Part shown: positions 24,642 to 32,916 of the stretch, in pieces
How positions within the stretch are numbered: the stretch's first letter is position 1
Layout of the letters: each line of letters begins with the position of its first letter
NCBI GenBank assembly: GCA_020638955.1
Contig: JACKHO010000009.1
Span: forward strand, 124,001-188,000
DNA: 64,000 nt
Direction: 5' to 3'
Source of the DNA: Planctomycetaceae bacterium
GTDB taxonomy: Bacteria > Planctomycetota > Planctomycetia > Planctomycetales > Planctomycetaceae
The notes under the pieces: model-generated
Database searches by the model: none
What the model saw: only the letters and a program-made list of their open reading frames with translations
Told to the model about the DNA's origin: nothing
Program-made: the position numbers and the translations under genes

Positions 24642-26129
24642 TTAGTTCACCGAAGCATCGCGGCTGACCTGACGTCGACGCGACTTGGGCTGGTGCCGAT
24701 AAATGCCACCGGTTTCCGCGTCGAGACAGCGTCCGCTGGCCCAGGACCGGAGCGACTGCACCGACTCGGATGCGGTCACCGCCACGGGGACAACATTGTT
24801 CGCTGCCTGGGTTAATGGCACGTCGAGCAGCGCGGCCAGTCGACAACAGGCACGGATTTCGGCACCGGTCCACTGTTCGTCGTCGGGCCGCGTTTGAGTG
24901 ATGTCGATTTCGAACAGCGACATGTACTGTGACCAGATACTGTCCTTCTGTGCACGACCGGGGAGATCCAGGAACATCAGGGCGTCAAATCGTTCGGCCC
25001 GAGTCAGTTCGGGAGGCATTCGCGCGATCTCATTGCAGGTAGCCACCACGTACACCTGACTGGTGTGATCATTCAGCCAGGCCAGCAGTGTCCCGAACAG
25101 CCGCGAAGAGACTCCGGAATCCGAGGATCCCCCACCAAGTGCTCCACTCAGCGCCTTTTCCAGTTCATCGATGAACAAAATGCAAGGAGCCATGGCATCG
25201 GCGATTTTCAGGGCCTGACGGATGTTCTGCTCGGTGGCGCCGACCAGGCTCCCCATCAGAGCACCGATGTCGAGCACCAGCGTTGGCCGTCCGGTCTCCT
25301 TGCCGAGCGCCTTGGCAAACGCCGACTTTCCGGTTCCCGGAACTCCCAGCAAGAGCACGCCCCGTGGGAGACAGTTCGTATCACGCTGATGCGTACGCAG
25401 GAGTGACCGCTTACAGAACGCTTTGAGGCTGTCGAGGCCCCCCAGCGACGAAAAGTCGGCGTCCGCTGGTTGCAGTGTCAGCAGACCGGACTTCTTCAGT
25501 GCCCCTGATTTGAGTTGCCAGATCGCCTCGGGGGCAATCCGACCATGACGCACGAGACTGAGGCTGAAGGCGTTCTCCGCTTCCATGCGGGTCAGACCCG
25601 ACGCCGCATCGAGCACGAGTTCCCGATCGGGACCGGTCGGCATTTCCTGGGCTTCGGTTGCGATTCCAGTCGCAATTTCCATCAGCTGCGCTCGGGACGG
25701 GAGCTCATGCTCGATGACCACAAACTGCTTGTCGAGTTCGGCGGGGATTTGCACAACCGGTGAAAGCACAATCAATGTGACTCGGCGGTGCTTACCAGCC
25801 ATAATCTGCCGATGGACAGCCTGGACCACTTCCGCAGAGCCCAGAAAACGATGGAAGTTGGTCAGGACCAGCAGGGTCGGGGTCTCACTATCTGACAGCG
25901 TGCTGACGGCCCGAATCGCGGCCAGCGGGTCATGGCCATGTGCCTCGTCGATGGGGGAACCTGCCGGGGCGGCAAGTCCCGCATCAATGTCCCAGGATGC
26001 CAGGTTCCAGCCTGCGGTGTGGCACAGTTGGGCGATCTCCTGCAGCGCATCGTCATGTTCACAACTCTGCAGCCAGATGCCAGTGAAACAGGCCCGGATC
26101 AATTCCGTAAGGTGTTGAGTCAGGTTCAT
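24642..26129 (-). CDS. Ycf46-like AAA ATPase
   Basis: 495 residues; ATG overlaps the stop of the TOPRIM gene (ATGA) with AGGAG upstream. N-terminal 220 residues resemble a degenerate P-loop-less AAA copy (TLLVLTNFHRFL, VTLIVLSPVVQIPAELDKQF), as in chloroplast/cyanobacterial Ycf46. The C-terminal AAA domain is intact: Walker A GVPGTGKS (262-269), Walker B CILFIDELEKAL (316-327), sensor 1 VVATCN (361-366) and arginine finger region RAERFD. Probably a hexameric remodeller or unfoldase, possibly feeding or reading out the ubiquitin-like modification. Neighbours DUF1257 and DUF2997 occur with Ycf46 elsewhere. Confidence 0.85.
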   Translation of the reverse strand: MNLTQHLTELIRACFTGIWLQSCEHDDALQEIAQLCHTAGWNLASWDIDAGLAAPAGSPIDEAHGHDPLAAIRAVSTLSDSETPTLLVLTNFHRFLGSAEVVQAVHRQIMAGKHRRVTLIVLSPVVQIPAELDKQFVVIEHELPSRAQLMEIATGIATEAQEMPTGPDRELVLDAASGLTRMEAENAFSLSLVRHGRIAPEAIWQLKSGALKKSGLLTLQPADADFSSLGGLDSLKAFCKRSLLRTHQRDTNCLPRGVLLLGVPGTGKSAFAKALGKETGRPTLVLDIGALMGSLVGATEQNIRQALKIADAMAPCILFIDELEKALSGALGGGSSDSGVSSRLFGTLLAWLNDHTSQVYVVATCNEIARMPPELTRAERFDALMFLDLPGRAQKDSIWSQYMSLFEIDITQTRPDDEQWTGAEIRACCRLAALLDVPLTQAANNVVPVAVTASESVQSLRSWASGRCLDAETGGIYRHQPKSRRRQVSRDASVN

Positions 26130-26818
26130 TCGGTCTCCTGTGTGAAATGTGTGGGTGATTTGGCCATCATCTGCGCCATCAGGCGCAGCCAGCCGATCAG
26201 CTCGTCGTCAGGATCACGTGCCCGAAACAATTCGGGGGTCATCGCATTGACAGCGATCGTGTTCAGCCAACGCTTGGCACGATTCGCCATCCGACTGCGA
26301 GCCCGCTGCGAATGCAGTTCCCAGGGCTGGTTGATGACGCCCTGCTGGTACAGGCATTTGGCGGTGATTTCGGCGACGCAGTCGAAGTCGTCGAATGAGA
26401 TCGAACAGCTTCCGGCCGTTTCGATCGCTTGGGGATGCAGGTAATTCTCTAGACTGCGTTTACGGGTCAGGACCGCCTGACAGTTTGCGCGTTGGTTCAC
26501 GCAATCCGCCGCAGCCTGGCGATGTTCGGTCTCGGGCGGGAGTTCATGGTCATAGAGATGGAACTCCGGCAGGTTGAGTGGAGCCAGCCGCTCGCTCCAC
26601 GCACGGACGTGCCCGCCCCCAAACGGGACGAAAATCAGTTGATGGTCAAGCTCCAGTTGCCCCAGATCGGGAATCGATGGATCTGCACGGTGGAGGATGG
26701 CCGAGAGTCGCCGCAGGAATTCAATATCGTTGGTGCCTTCCACGACCAGCAGCAGTCGGACGGAATGCGGACAGTCGTGGGTTTGCGATAAATGTGGAAG
26801 GGGTGAGGTGTCTTTGAT
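26126..26818 (-). CDS. TOPRIM-domain (OLD-like) protein
   Basis: About 230 residues. TOPRIM motifs: catalytic Glu in LLLVVEGTNDIEFL, FVPFGGGHVRAWSERL, then the acidic FHLYDHELPP in place of the usual DxD. The C-terminal half is helical with RKRSLENYLHP, as in OLD-type or DUF4435-like island proteins; likely a metal-dependent nucleic-acid enzyme. The start is odd: downstream of the AGGAG that overlaps the end of the DUF2997 gene there is no ATG, GTG or TTG in frame before the core. I use the ATC at 26816-26818; an overlapping start inside the upstream gene (ATG at 26941) is the alternative. Confidence 0.65.
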   Translation of the reverse strand: MKDTSPLPHLSQTHDCPHSVRLLLVVEGTNDIEFLRRLSAILHRADPSIPDLGQLELDHQLIFVPFGGGHVRAWSERLAPLNLPEFHLYDHELPPETEHRQAAADCVNQRANCQAVLTRKRSLENYLHPQAIETAGSCSISFDDFDCVAEITAKCLYQQGVINQPWELHSQRARSRMANRAKRWLNTIAVNAMTPELFRARDPDDELIGWLRLMAQMMAKSPTHFTQETE

Positions 26819-26823
26819 AACGG

Positions 26824-27015
26824 TCAGGTCTCCTGTGTTAGCTGTTGCTGTTGGTTTTGAGTGGCGTGGAACTCGGATGTCAGACGCTCTTCCGTCCGGT
26901 GGCCCAGTGCCCGCTCCAGGAATCGGCTCGCCTGTTGGCATTCCGCGCCGGAGTAGCCTTTGGTTTCCAGTTGAGTTTCCCCGGACGGTGAGATAATGAT
27001 GACGATCGATCTCAA
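26824..27015 (-). CDS. DUF2997 family small protein
   Basis: 63 residues: RSIVIIISPSGETQLETKGY, SGAECQQASRFLERALGH, then a Gln-rich tail. The IIxSPxGxxxxETxGxxGxxCxxASxFLExxLG pattern is DUF2997, usually encoded next to DUF1257 and Ycf46. Start is a TTG that overlaps the TGA of the DUF1257 gene (TTGA) and lies 6 bases after GGAGG, so the two are coupled. Biochemical role not known. Confidence 0.8.
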   Translation of the reverse strand: MRSIVIIISPSGETQLETKGYSGAECQQASRFLERALGHRTEERLTSEFHATQNQQQQLTQET

Positions 27016-27380
27016 GCAGCACCTCCGGTTTGCAGGGTGAGTTTGATGGAGCCATCGGGGAGCGTCTGTTCGACCACCGAATGGCCAACCCGCCTCGCTT
27101 CCAGCCGGGTTTTCTCTACGGCATAAGCTTGAACCAGGCGGTTCAACTGTGCGGGATCGCCCCAGTGGCCTTGATAGTTGTCATAGCTGAGTTGCCCGGT
27201 CTCCAAGTGACAGACGATCGGATAACGCCAGTTTGGCAACCGGACACAATGCCCGGTCGCCTCACTGCTGAATAGCCTGACCGTTCCCAGAGTTGGCGCC
27301 GGCAGCGAAAGCCGTGTGCAGGCCGAACCTAAGGCGATTGGATCACGAATTTGTGTCGTGACCGTGACAATGTGAGACAT
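27012..27380 (-). CDS. DUF1257 (Ycf35-like) protein
   Basis: 122 residues starting MSHIVTVTTQIRDPIALGSA, with AGGAG 6 bases before ATG. Features NWRYPIVCHLETGQLSYDNY, GHWGDPAQLNRLVQAYAVEK, then QTLPDGSIKLTL, all typical of DUF1257, the family of chloroplast Ycf35. It is the first gene of the operon-like array. In cyanobacteria and many bacteria it accompanies DUF2997 and Ycf46; function is not established. Confidence 0.85.
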   Translation of the reverse strand: MSHIVTVTTQIRDPIALGSACTRLSLPAPTLGTVRLFSSEATGHCVRLPNWRYPIVCHLETGQLSYDNYQGHWGDPAQLNRLVQAYAVEKTRLEARRVGHSVVEQTLPDGSIKLTLQTGGAA

Positions 27381-27930
27381 GATTGCTCCTTTCATTCAGT
27401 GTTGGGGGATAGTTAATACGTCTCTCATCAGTACATGCCGCAATTTGATTCAGGATTTAGCATTCAGGCCTGTTGCGGCAGTTTCCATTCGACACGGCCG
27501 CATCACGCTGCCGCTGATGTCGGCGATGCACAATGAGCTCGGCGACCAATTCGATCAGGCGGTTCCTTTCCGTATCGAGCTATTGCTGAATCAAGCGAGC
27601 ACGAGCGATACGAATGCCGCGTCGTAATCAAACCGCTTTCTGTCTCATATTCAATGAAGATCCAGATCGGTGAAGCAGTCAGAACGCGGAGTCCTTCTCG
27701 TGCCGCAAAATCACTTGCGAAGTCGTTGTGCAATACGATCTGCAAGCAGTTTCAGCAGGCGGTGGATCGGACTACCAGTTTGAATGGGGCCCGTTTTGAC
27801 TTCGGGATGCTTTTTCCTTTTTCGGGGATACTGTTTTGGCAAAGTGCATGTTCCTCAGTAACAAAAAAGAGCGATCCCGAGTATCGCACTCGGCATCGCA
27901 GGTGATGAGAATTCGGGTTGTCAACGTACT
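27381..27930. other. Gene-free stretch upstream of the operon
   Basis: Should hold the promoter of the DUF1257-to-E1 operon, but I see no clear -35/-10 pair. A minus-strand frame at about 27410-27570 reads TERNRLIELVAELIVHRRHQ, preceded by an in-frame TAG and without a start, and may be the relic of a small coiled-coil gene. An 80-codon minus frame at 27503-27745 starts with TTG and has no recognisable content. Confidence 0.35.
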
Positions 27931-29883
27931 TTACAGTAGCGGTGGTTCGTAGCCTTTCTTGGGTTCAAAGCGGTATCGCAGATGACGGTGCCGCTTCATT
28001 TTTCGATTGTCTGCTTGAGTTGGCGGTTCAGTGACAAGTTCATATGGGCTTGTCAGTCCACGATCGCGCATCAGGCGGTCAAGTCTCAGGGCACGTTGTA
28101 TGGTCGCCTGATGTGTTCCCAACTCTATTGCGATCTCCCGTTGTTTTGCTCTGGCAGTGATTTGTTCAACGACTTGCTCTCGGATTCTCTCACGTGTCGG
28201 TTCTTCGAAGAGGTCAATCGTCAATTCGCGTGTCAGGTACTCTTGCATTCCCGGAGCTTTGCTCATGTCTGGCAAAAACCCTCCCAAACAGAGTGTCACT
28301 TTCGCACGCGGCACCAGGCTTCCGCCATCAACGAGGCGAACGAGATAGACATGCAAGCCAGTCACAAGTGATCGCATAATGTCTGCAAAATCGTAAGAGT
28401 CATTTGCAAGATCCTTGGCCGCCAGATCGAACTGTTCAGACAGTTCGACCGCACTGAGCGGCAGCTGCAATTGACGCTGCGAGTTTCGGTCGAGTGCTCG
28501 TCGGCGAGCATCCAACAGGCGTTTCTGCTCATCCAGGTCCCGCAGCAGATCGTTGAGCATGGCGTGGGGGCCAGTCTGGCGAATGGCGGCAGCGATGTTG
28601 TCCGACTCCACGCGCCATTTCATTTCGTCGGCTTCAAGCAATCGGCGCTCTTGTTCATCATTTGATGTATCAATCAAGGCCGCATGGACCATGTCGGAAA
28701 ACTGTTCTGTCGCCCCTTCCAGGCGTTCCAGTTCAGCCTTGATCGCTGCCACGATCCTTTCGGTCGCAAGCATGCCATCGAAGCCAACCGAATTCCAGCA
28801 TTTATATTGCCGCGATCCGTTACACATCAGATTTGTTCTGATGCCGTTACCGCCCCAGACCATGGTACGACCGCAATACCAGCAGACAGCACATCGCCCC
28901 GGGAATCTAGATCGTTTTCCACCTCCGATATTTCGTTCCAATGTCTCTGTGCGTCCTCGTCCGAGCCTCTTGTTCCCATCATCAACGTCCTTCAGAATTG
29001 CATCCAGTTCAACGGCATCGTCTCCTTCGAAGTGAGCAAGGTGTGGTTCATCTCTATATCTCGGCCCCTCGGGGTTGACTTCGGAGATACGCCGACCGGA
29101 CTTGTTGTGTTTGATGCTGTGTCTTGCACCGCGCTGCGGTGTCCCTCTCAAAGTCGGATTATGGTAGAGACGTTTCACCATCGCTCCGTCCCATACTTCT
29201 TTGCGGCAATAGGGGCCTGTTGGGATCGAATTGCCGTTGAAATACTCCGCCACAGCGGTCCAGTTCCGAGTCCTCTTCAGAACATCCAAACCAGCTTTCA
29301 AATGAAGGGTCGCCGCCTCGACTTTCTGCCAGTCACTGTAGTATTTGGCTCCCTTCGGTTTGTGATAGCCATAGGTTGGAAGAGGGGTTGCACCGCCATT
29401 GCGTTTGAAGCGATTCATTTGCTTGTGCTTGATCCTCCGAGAGGTATGAGCACAATGACTGACATGATCCTTGCACGCGGAAATCAAATCCTCTTCCCAT
29501 GTCGGATCAGCCGTATCGCAGCCGTCATTGGGAGCGATGCATCGGATTCCATGATCAACTGCAATGCCCCAGATCTCAACCGCCGCCGTTCCACGCACGA
29601 GGCGTCCCACGTCTTCCATGACCAGCACATCGTCCACACTTCGATTTAGCCGGTCCTCAACCTGCTGGAGTTCCGGGCGGTCGAGGCGTTCGCCCTTTCC
29701 TTTGGTAGCAATTACGTGGTACTCACAAGGTCCGTCATAGAGTTCCGCAATCTCTTCTTTCGCATGATCTGCTTGATCATCGAGACTCATTTCCTTCTGG
29801 TTCTGGCAACCACTGATGCGTGCGACGATCAAGACTTTGAGAGTATGACCGTTGCGTGGGGCAAGTTGATGACCGCGGCTCAT
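27931..29883 (-). CDS. Large serine recombinase (integrase)
   Basis: 650 residues, AAAGGAG before ATG. Resolvase domain at the N terminus: VLIVARISGCQNQKEMSLDD with catalytic Ser24 and Arg22, then VLVMEDVGRLVRG. Recombinase domain follows (RRIKHKQMNRFKRNGG, YNPTLRG-type segment around LYHNPTLRGTPQRG), next a zinc ribbon (CWYCGRTMVWGG and CNGSRQYKC), a long coiled coil (about 400-480), and a C-terminal HTH (AIELGTHQATIQRALRLDRL). Such enzymes catalyse site-specific integration and excision with short att cores. It lies at the end of the ubiquitin-like operon and is the best evidence that the region is a mobile element. It seems intact. Confidence 0.9.
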   Translation of the reverse strand: MSRGHQLAPRNGHTLKVLIVARISGCQNQKEMSLDDQADHAKEEIAELYDGPCEYHVIATKGKGERLDRPELQQVEDRLNRSVDDVLVMEDVGRLVRGTAAVEIWGIAVDHGIRCIAPNDGCDTADPTWEEDLISACKDHVSHCAHTSRRIKHKQMNRFKRNGGATPLPTYGYHKPKGAKYYSDWQKVEAATLHLKAGLDVLKRTRNWTAVAEYFNGNSIPTGPYCRKEVWDGAMVKRLYHNPTLRGTPQRGARHSIKHNKSGRRISEVNPEGPRYRDEPHLAHFEGDDAVELDAILKDVDDGNKRLGRGRTETLERNIGGGKRSRFPGRCAVCWYCGRTMVWGGNGIRTNLMCNGSRQYKCWNSVGFDGMLATERIVAAIKAELERLEGATEQFSDMVHAALIDTSNDEQERRLLEADEMKWRVESDNIAAAIRQTGPHAMLNDLLRDLDEQKRLLDARRRALDRNSQRQLQLPLSAVELSEQFDLAAKDLANDSYDFADIMRSLVTGLHVYLVRLVDGGSLVPRAKVTLCLGGFLPDMSKAPGMQEYLTRELTIDLFEEPTRERIREQVVEQITARAKQREIAIELGTHQATIQRALRLDRLMRDRGLTSPYELVTEPPTQADNRKMKRHRHLRYRFEPKKGYEPPLL

Positions 29884-29916
29884 GATAAACTCCTTTCGGA
29901 GTAATCACTCCAGAAA

Positions 29917-29985
29917 TGATTGGCACAGTGTGCCAATCAGTCTGACCAATCCTGAGAAACCTTGACCAACCATGACCACAGGTGG
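29917..29985. promoter_or_regulatory. Perfect palindrome and TGACCA repeats upstream of the integrase
   Basis: TGATTGGCACA-G-TGTGCCAATCA is a perfect 11-base inverted repeat with one central base (29917-29939), 34 bases from the integrase start. Three TGACCA repeats follow at 29943-29976 (TGACCAAT, TGACCAAC, TGACCACA). This could be an operator for the integrase gene or part of the attachment site; the integrase end is where an att site is expected. Confidence 0.5.
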
Positions 29986-30109
29986 CCAAGCCCTATCAAC
30001 TTGCCAACAAAAGACTTGCGACGCAACCAACTACAGTAGAAGGGCTTGCGGAAACCAACAAGTAGTGTCCCGCTCTCTCCGCTCTTTTTCTTTTGGGCAA
30101 TGCCATTTG

Positions 30110-30484
30110 CTACTTCGGCGGTGGTGTTTCGTCGACGAGTTTCTTCGGGGCCAGCAAACGGAAGCTTTCGTCGATCCAGCGTTTCATGAGTCCCTTCGGT
30201 GGGTTTTGCTTGTGGGGAAACGTGAGCAGTGTCCAGCCATGTGCACCGACGCTGTAATTCTCGGGCGATTCTTCCGCCAACTGTTCGGCCTCTTCCAGTG
30301 AGTCCCCCAGCTTCAACCGCACGTTGTAGGTCGACTCATTCATCCCCATGAAGACGAACGCTTTCTTCCGTGCCTTAAACGCCCGGTTCACGCACGAAGC
30401 TCCTTCTTCGACTTCAGGATACTTGAGCGCCAATTTCCGAATGGCGACCATGGGTTTGCTTTCGACAAGATTCTCTTTGGCCAT
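30110..30484 (-). CDS. MmcQ/YjbR-like protein
   Basis: 124 residues from MAKENLVESKP. YPEVEEGASCVNRAFKARKK, AFVFMGMNESTYNVRLKLGD, SVGAHGWTLLTFP and a KRWIDESFRLLAPKKL helix match the small double-wing MmcQ/YjbR (DUF419-type) fold. Members are single-domain cytoplasmic proteins possibly binding DNA. Upstream ATG at the frame start would add 33 residues without family match; GGAG precedes the chosen start. First chromosomal gene beyond the integrase. Confidence 0.75.
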   Translation of the reverse strand: MAKENLVESKPMVAIRKLALKYPEVEEGASCVNRAFKARKKAFVFMGMNESTYNVRLKLGDSLEEAEQLAEESPENYSVGAHGWTLLTFPHKQNPPKGLMKRWIDESFRLLAPKKLVDETPPPK

Positions 30485-30561
30485 GCCGCTTTCTCCCCTT
30501 TGCCAATGACTTGCTGAGCCAACTCCTGTAGTACTGCGTCTGTCATCGTAACACCGCGCAA

Positions 30562-30600
30562 TAAAAAACTCCCGCCGGATCACGTTGGTCGGGCGGGAGT
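30562..30600 (-). terminator. Terminator of the porin gene
   Basis: Stem ACTCCCGCC (30568-30576) with GGCGGGAGT (30592-30600); on the minus strand a TTTTTTATT run follows directly. It lies 24 bases after the porin stop codon. Confidence 0.85.
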
Positions 30601-30623
30601 CGGGTGGACTTTGATTCTACGAC

Positions 30624-32081
30624 TTAGAAGTCGACGGCGAACCGCGTTCCGAGAATCCAGTAGTCGCCGGAGGTGTAGCCGCCAGCTGCGGCGCGATCAT
30701 CGATACGACCACCAATGGCGTTGAACTGGAGTTTCGCATAGGCATTCCAGTGCCAGTTCAGTGCAAAGGTCATGCTTTGCCCAACACCGCCCATGACGTC
30801 TGCATCGGTGAAGTCGGCATAGGAATAGCGAGCCGCAACCTGCCAGGCGCCCAAACCATTTCCTTCTTCACCCATGAGGTGGTCGACGAGGAAGAAGTTT
30901 TCAATGGGCTTCACACGGTCCAGCTGGCCGCTTTCCCTTTTGAGGGTCATGTGTTCGCCGGTCAGAAAGTATCCGACCTGGAAGTAGGCACCGTGGAGGA
31001 ATAAGTCCGACATGCCGGCGTTACGCTGTAGCCAGTTAAACTGGTACTCACCACATACGTGCAGCGGGCCAAAGTTTTGCATGTACTCCAGTCCCAGAAT
31101 TTCGAATGCCTCAGCTCCAGCAATCCGTCCTGTGTCAATCCAAGCTGACGCTGACCGGCCTTCTGGGCGCGAACGAAACCGAGCTTCGTTTACGTTCGTG
31201 ACGGCGGCTGTTGCATTTCCATCGGGCACGGCAACCATTCCTGCTATTGCCAAGTGCATCCAGTCTTCTCCGTCATTCTCAAAGATTGGGCTACACGCCA
31301 GTCGACCGTTGGCACTCAGTTGCAGGTGGTCGCCAACGTACGCACCATCGACTTGTTGATCCTCAAGATTGTAGACACCGTATTGCCAGTTCCAGAACTC
31401 GTCTTCTGTAACGCCATGCATGGCGATTCCAAGTCGGCGGGCATCGGCATTCAAGTCCTCAATGATCATGGGCCGTTCGAGGAAAATGTTGAAACGGCTA
31501 CTATTCCAGGTATCCAGTCCAAGTGGCCTTTTCTGGTTACCGATGATCAGCTTCTGTCCAAAGACATCGTCAAAACCAATATAGACGTCTTTGAAGACTG
31601 GTTCGTGAGGACTGGCGAAATCAACTTGCAGACGCCAGAACATGGACTCCAGAAGGTCGCCTTGGAATTCCAGTCGCACGCGACGGAAGGCGAGACGGTC
31701 TTCAGGATCTTGCCCGACCAGTGGTCCGGAGGGATGCTCAAAGAAGCCAATGCCAGGATCGCTTTGCGGGAAGAACCAGGCATCGCCGTGAATTCGTCCG
31801 CCGAGCTTAAAGGTCGGCTTACTCTTGGCTTCGAGTTCTTTCTTACGCTTGTCCTCTTCTGCCTTCTTCTTGCTCTCGGAGAGACTCATCATGTGTGCAT
31901 CCCAGGCATCTTCCAATGCCTTGATGCGGACACCCAAGTCGTCGAGCGGGGCGTCGGTGAGAAACTCGGCTCCGTTGGGCAGCGGCGGCAATTCGTTGGG
32001 AGCAAGTGGGTCCTGCCCCATCGCTGCGGTGGCCAGCGAGCCAACGGCCACAATTGCAAGGAATGCGCGGATTGTTTTCAT
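30624..32081 (-). CDS. OprP/OprO-type porin
   Basis: 485 residues with signal peptide MKTIRAFLAIVAVGSL ending ATAAMGQ. A short coiled coil (about 45-75: IKALEDAWDAHMMSLSESKK) precedes a beta-barrel: KLGGRIHGDAWFF, LAFRRVRLEFQGDLL, FWRLQVDFASPHEP, RPLGLDTWNSSRFNIFLERP, ARYSYADF, and the final strand YWILGTRFAVDF ending in Phe as outer-membrane barrels do. The pattern is that of phosphate-selective porin O/P family members; substrate here is not known. Single gene with its own terminator. Confidence 0.85.
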   Translation of the reverse strand: MKTIRAFLAIVAVGSLATAAMGQDPLAPNELPPLPNGAEFLTDAPLDDLGVRIKALEDAWDAHMMSLSESKKKAEEDKRKKELEAKSKPTFKLGGRIHGDAWFFPQSDPGIGFFEHPSGPLVGQDPEDRLAFRRVRLEFQGDLLESMFWRLQVDFASPHEPVFKDVYIGFDDVFGQKLIIGNQKRPLGLDTWNSSRFNIFLERPMIIEDLNADARRLGIAMHGVTEDEFWNWQYGVYNLEDQQVDGAYVGDHLQLSANGRLACSPIFENDGEDWMHLAIAGMVAVPDGNATAAVTNVNEARFRSRPEGRSASAWIDTGRIAGAEAFEILGLEYMQNFGPLHVCGEYQFNWLQRNAGMSDLFLHGAYFQVGYFLTGEHMTLKRESGQLDRVKPIENFFLVDHLMGEEGNGLGAWQVAARYSYADFTDADVMGGVGQSMTFALNWHWNAYAKLQFNAIGGRIDDRAAAGGYTSGDYWILGTRFAVDF

Positions 32082-32286
32082 TATCTCGTCAATTCGAATG
32101 GCATCGAAGTGCACGATCCAACCTACTGGACCGACTACACCCAATCATCGACGCCGAGCAATTTTCACGGTTGTACTACACCCTTCGTTAATCCGCTCTT
32201 AACATTCGGCAGAAAAAGACCCCTGAAATCCCGCATATTCGTTACAGATTATCGGCAACTTCCGCCTGAAGCAGTTCTGCCCGAGA

Positions 32287-32634
32287 TTACGAATTAGCCG
32301 AAGCTAACGGATACTCTGCAATCGGAATGCCCAAGCGGCGAACCGACTGCAACCGCTGCCAGCCGCGCGTGACCAGGTCTTCCCGCTTGCGAACGTCGTC
32401 CGGGTCGAGTTCTGCCTTTGAGAATGGCTCCTCAACTTCCACAGATGCGAATTCGTCGCACACAATGAACTGAGCCAATACAGGATTGCAGAGAATGTGC
32501 CGCTCCGGGGCGGCATGCAGTTGGTGCGGACCAATTTCCCCAATGATGTAGCGCAGGTACAAATCGCTCTCCTCCATGCGGTCCACCGCACGACCACACA
32601 CTTCGCAGAGGTATCCTTCATCACATTTGGCCAT
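32287..32634 (-). CDS. Conserved hypothetical protein with a CxxC knuckle
   Basis: 115 residues: MAKCDEGYLCEVCGRAVDRM with CEVC and a later Cys at HILCNP and FIVCDEF, so possibly one zinc site. DLYLRYIIGEIGPHQLHAAP and the C-terminal RLQSVRRLGIPIAEYPL are well-formed coding text. I do not know a named family. Confidence 0.65.
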   Translation of the reverse strand: MAKCDEGYLCEVCGRAVDRMEESDLYLRYIIGEIGPHQLHAAPERHILCNPVLAQFIVCDEFASVEVEEPFSKAELDPDDVRKREDLVTRGWQRLQSVRRLGIPIAEYPLASANS

Positions 32635-32916
32635 GGTTCACATCTTAACCGAATTGTTCGTGGGGGTGGGTGAAGCTTGTCTCAAGCCGGAAAACGGGGT
32701 TCGCACGTCATTCATGGCGAATTCAACAGGCCATCCCAACTTATTTGAATCGAAGCACGAAAAGTATCGAGTCAGGTCGACAAAAACATGTGTTCGACAA
32801 GGCCACCACATGAACAGGTTCGCCACCAAGGCTTGTTGCTGCCCCGGCAATCCATGAAACTTCCCCGAGCACTCACGGGAAGCGTCTCAGCATAATCGAA
32901 AGGTACGCAATTCATC

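Noticed and set aside
28684..29649. 321-codon plus-strand frame opposite the integrase
   Set aside because: Antisense of the recombinase and zinc-ribbon region, with no family pattern.
31254..32297. 347-codon plus-strand frame opposite the porin
   Set aside because: Antisense of a clear porin with signal peptide and barrel strands; no independent start signal.
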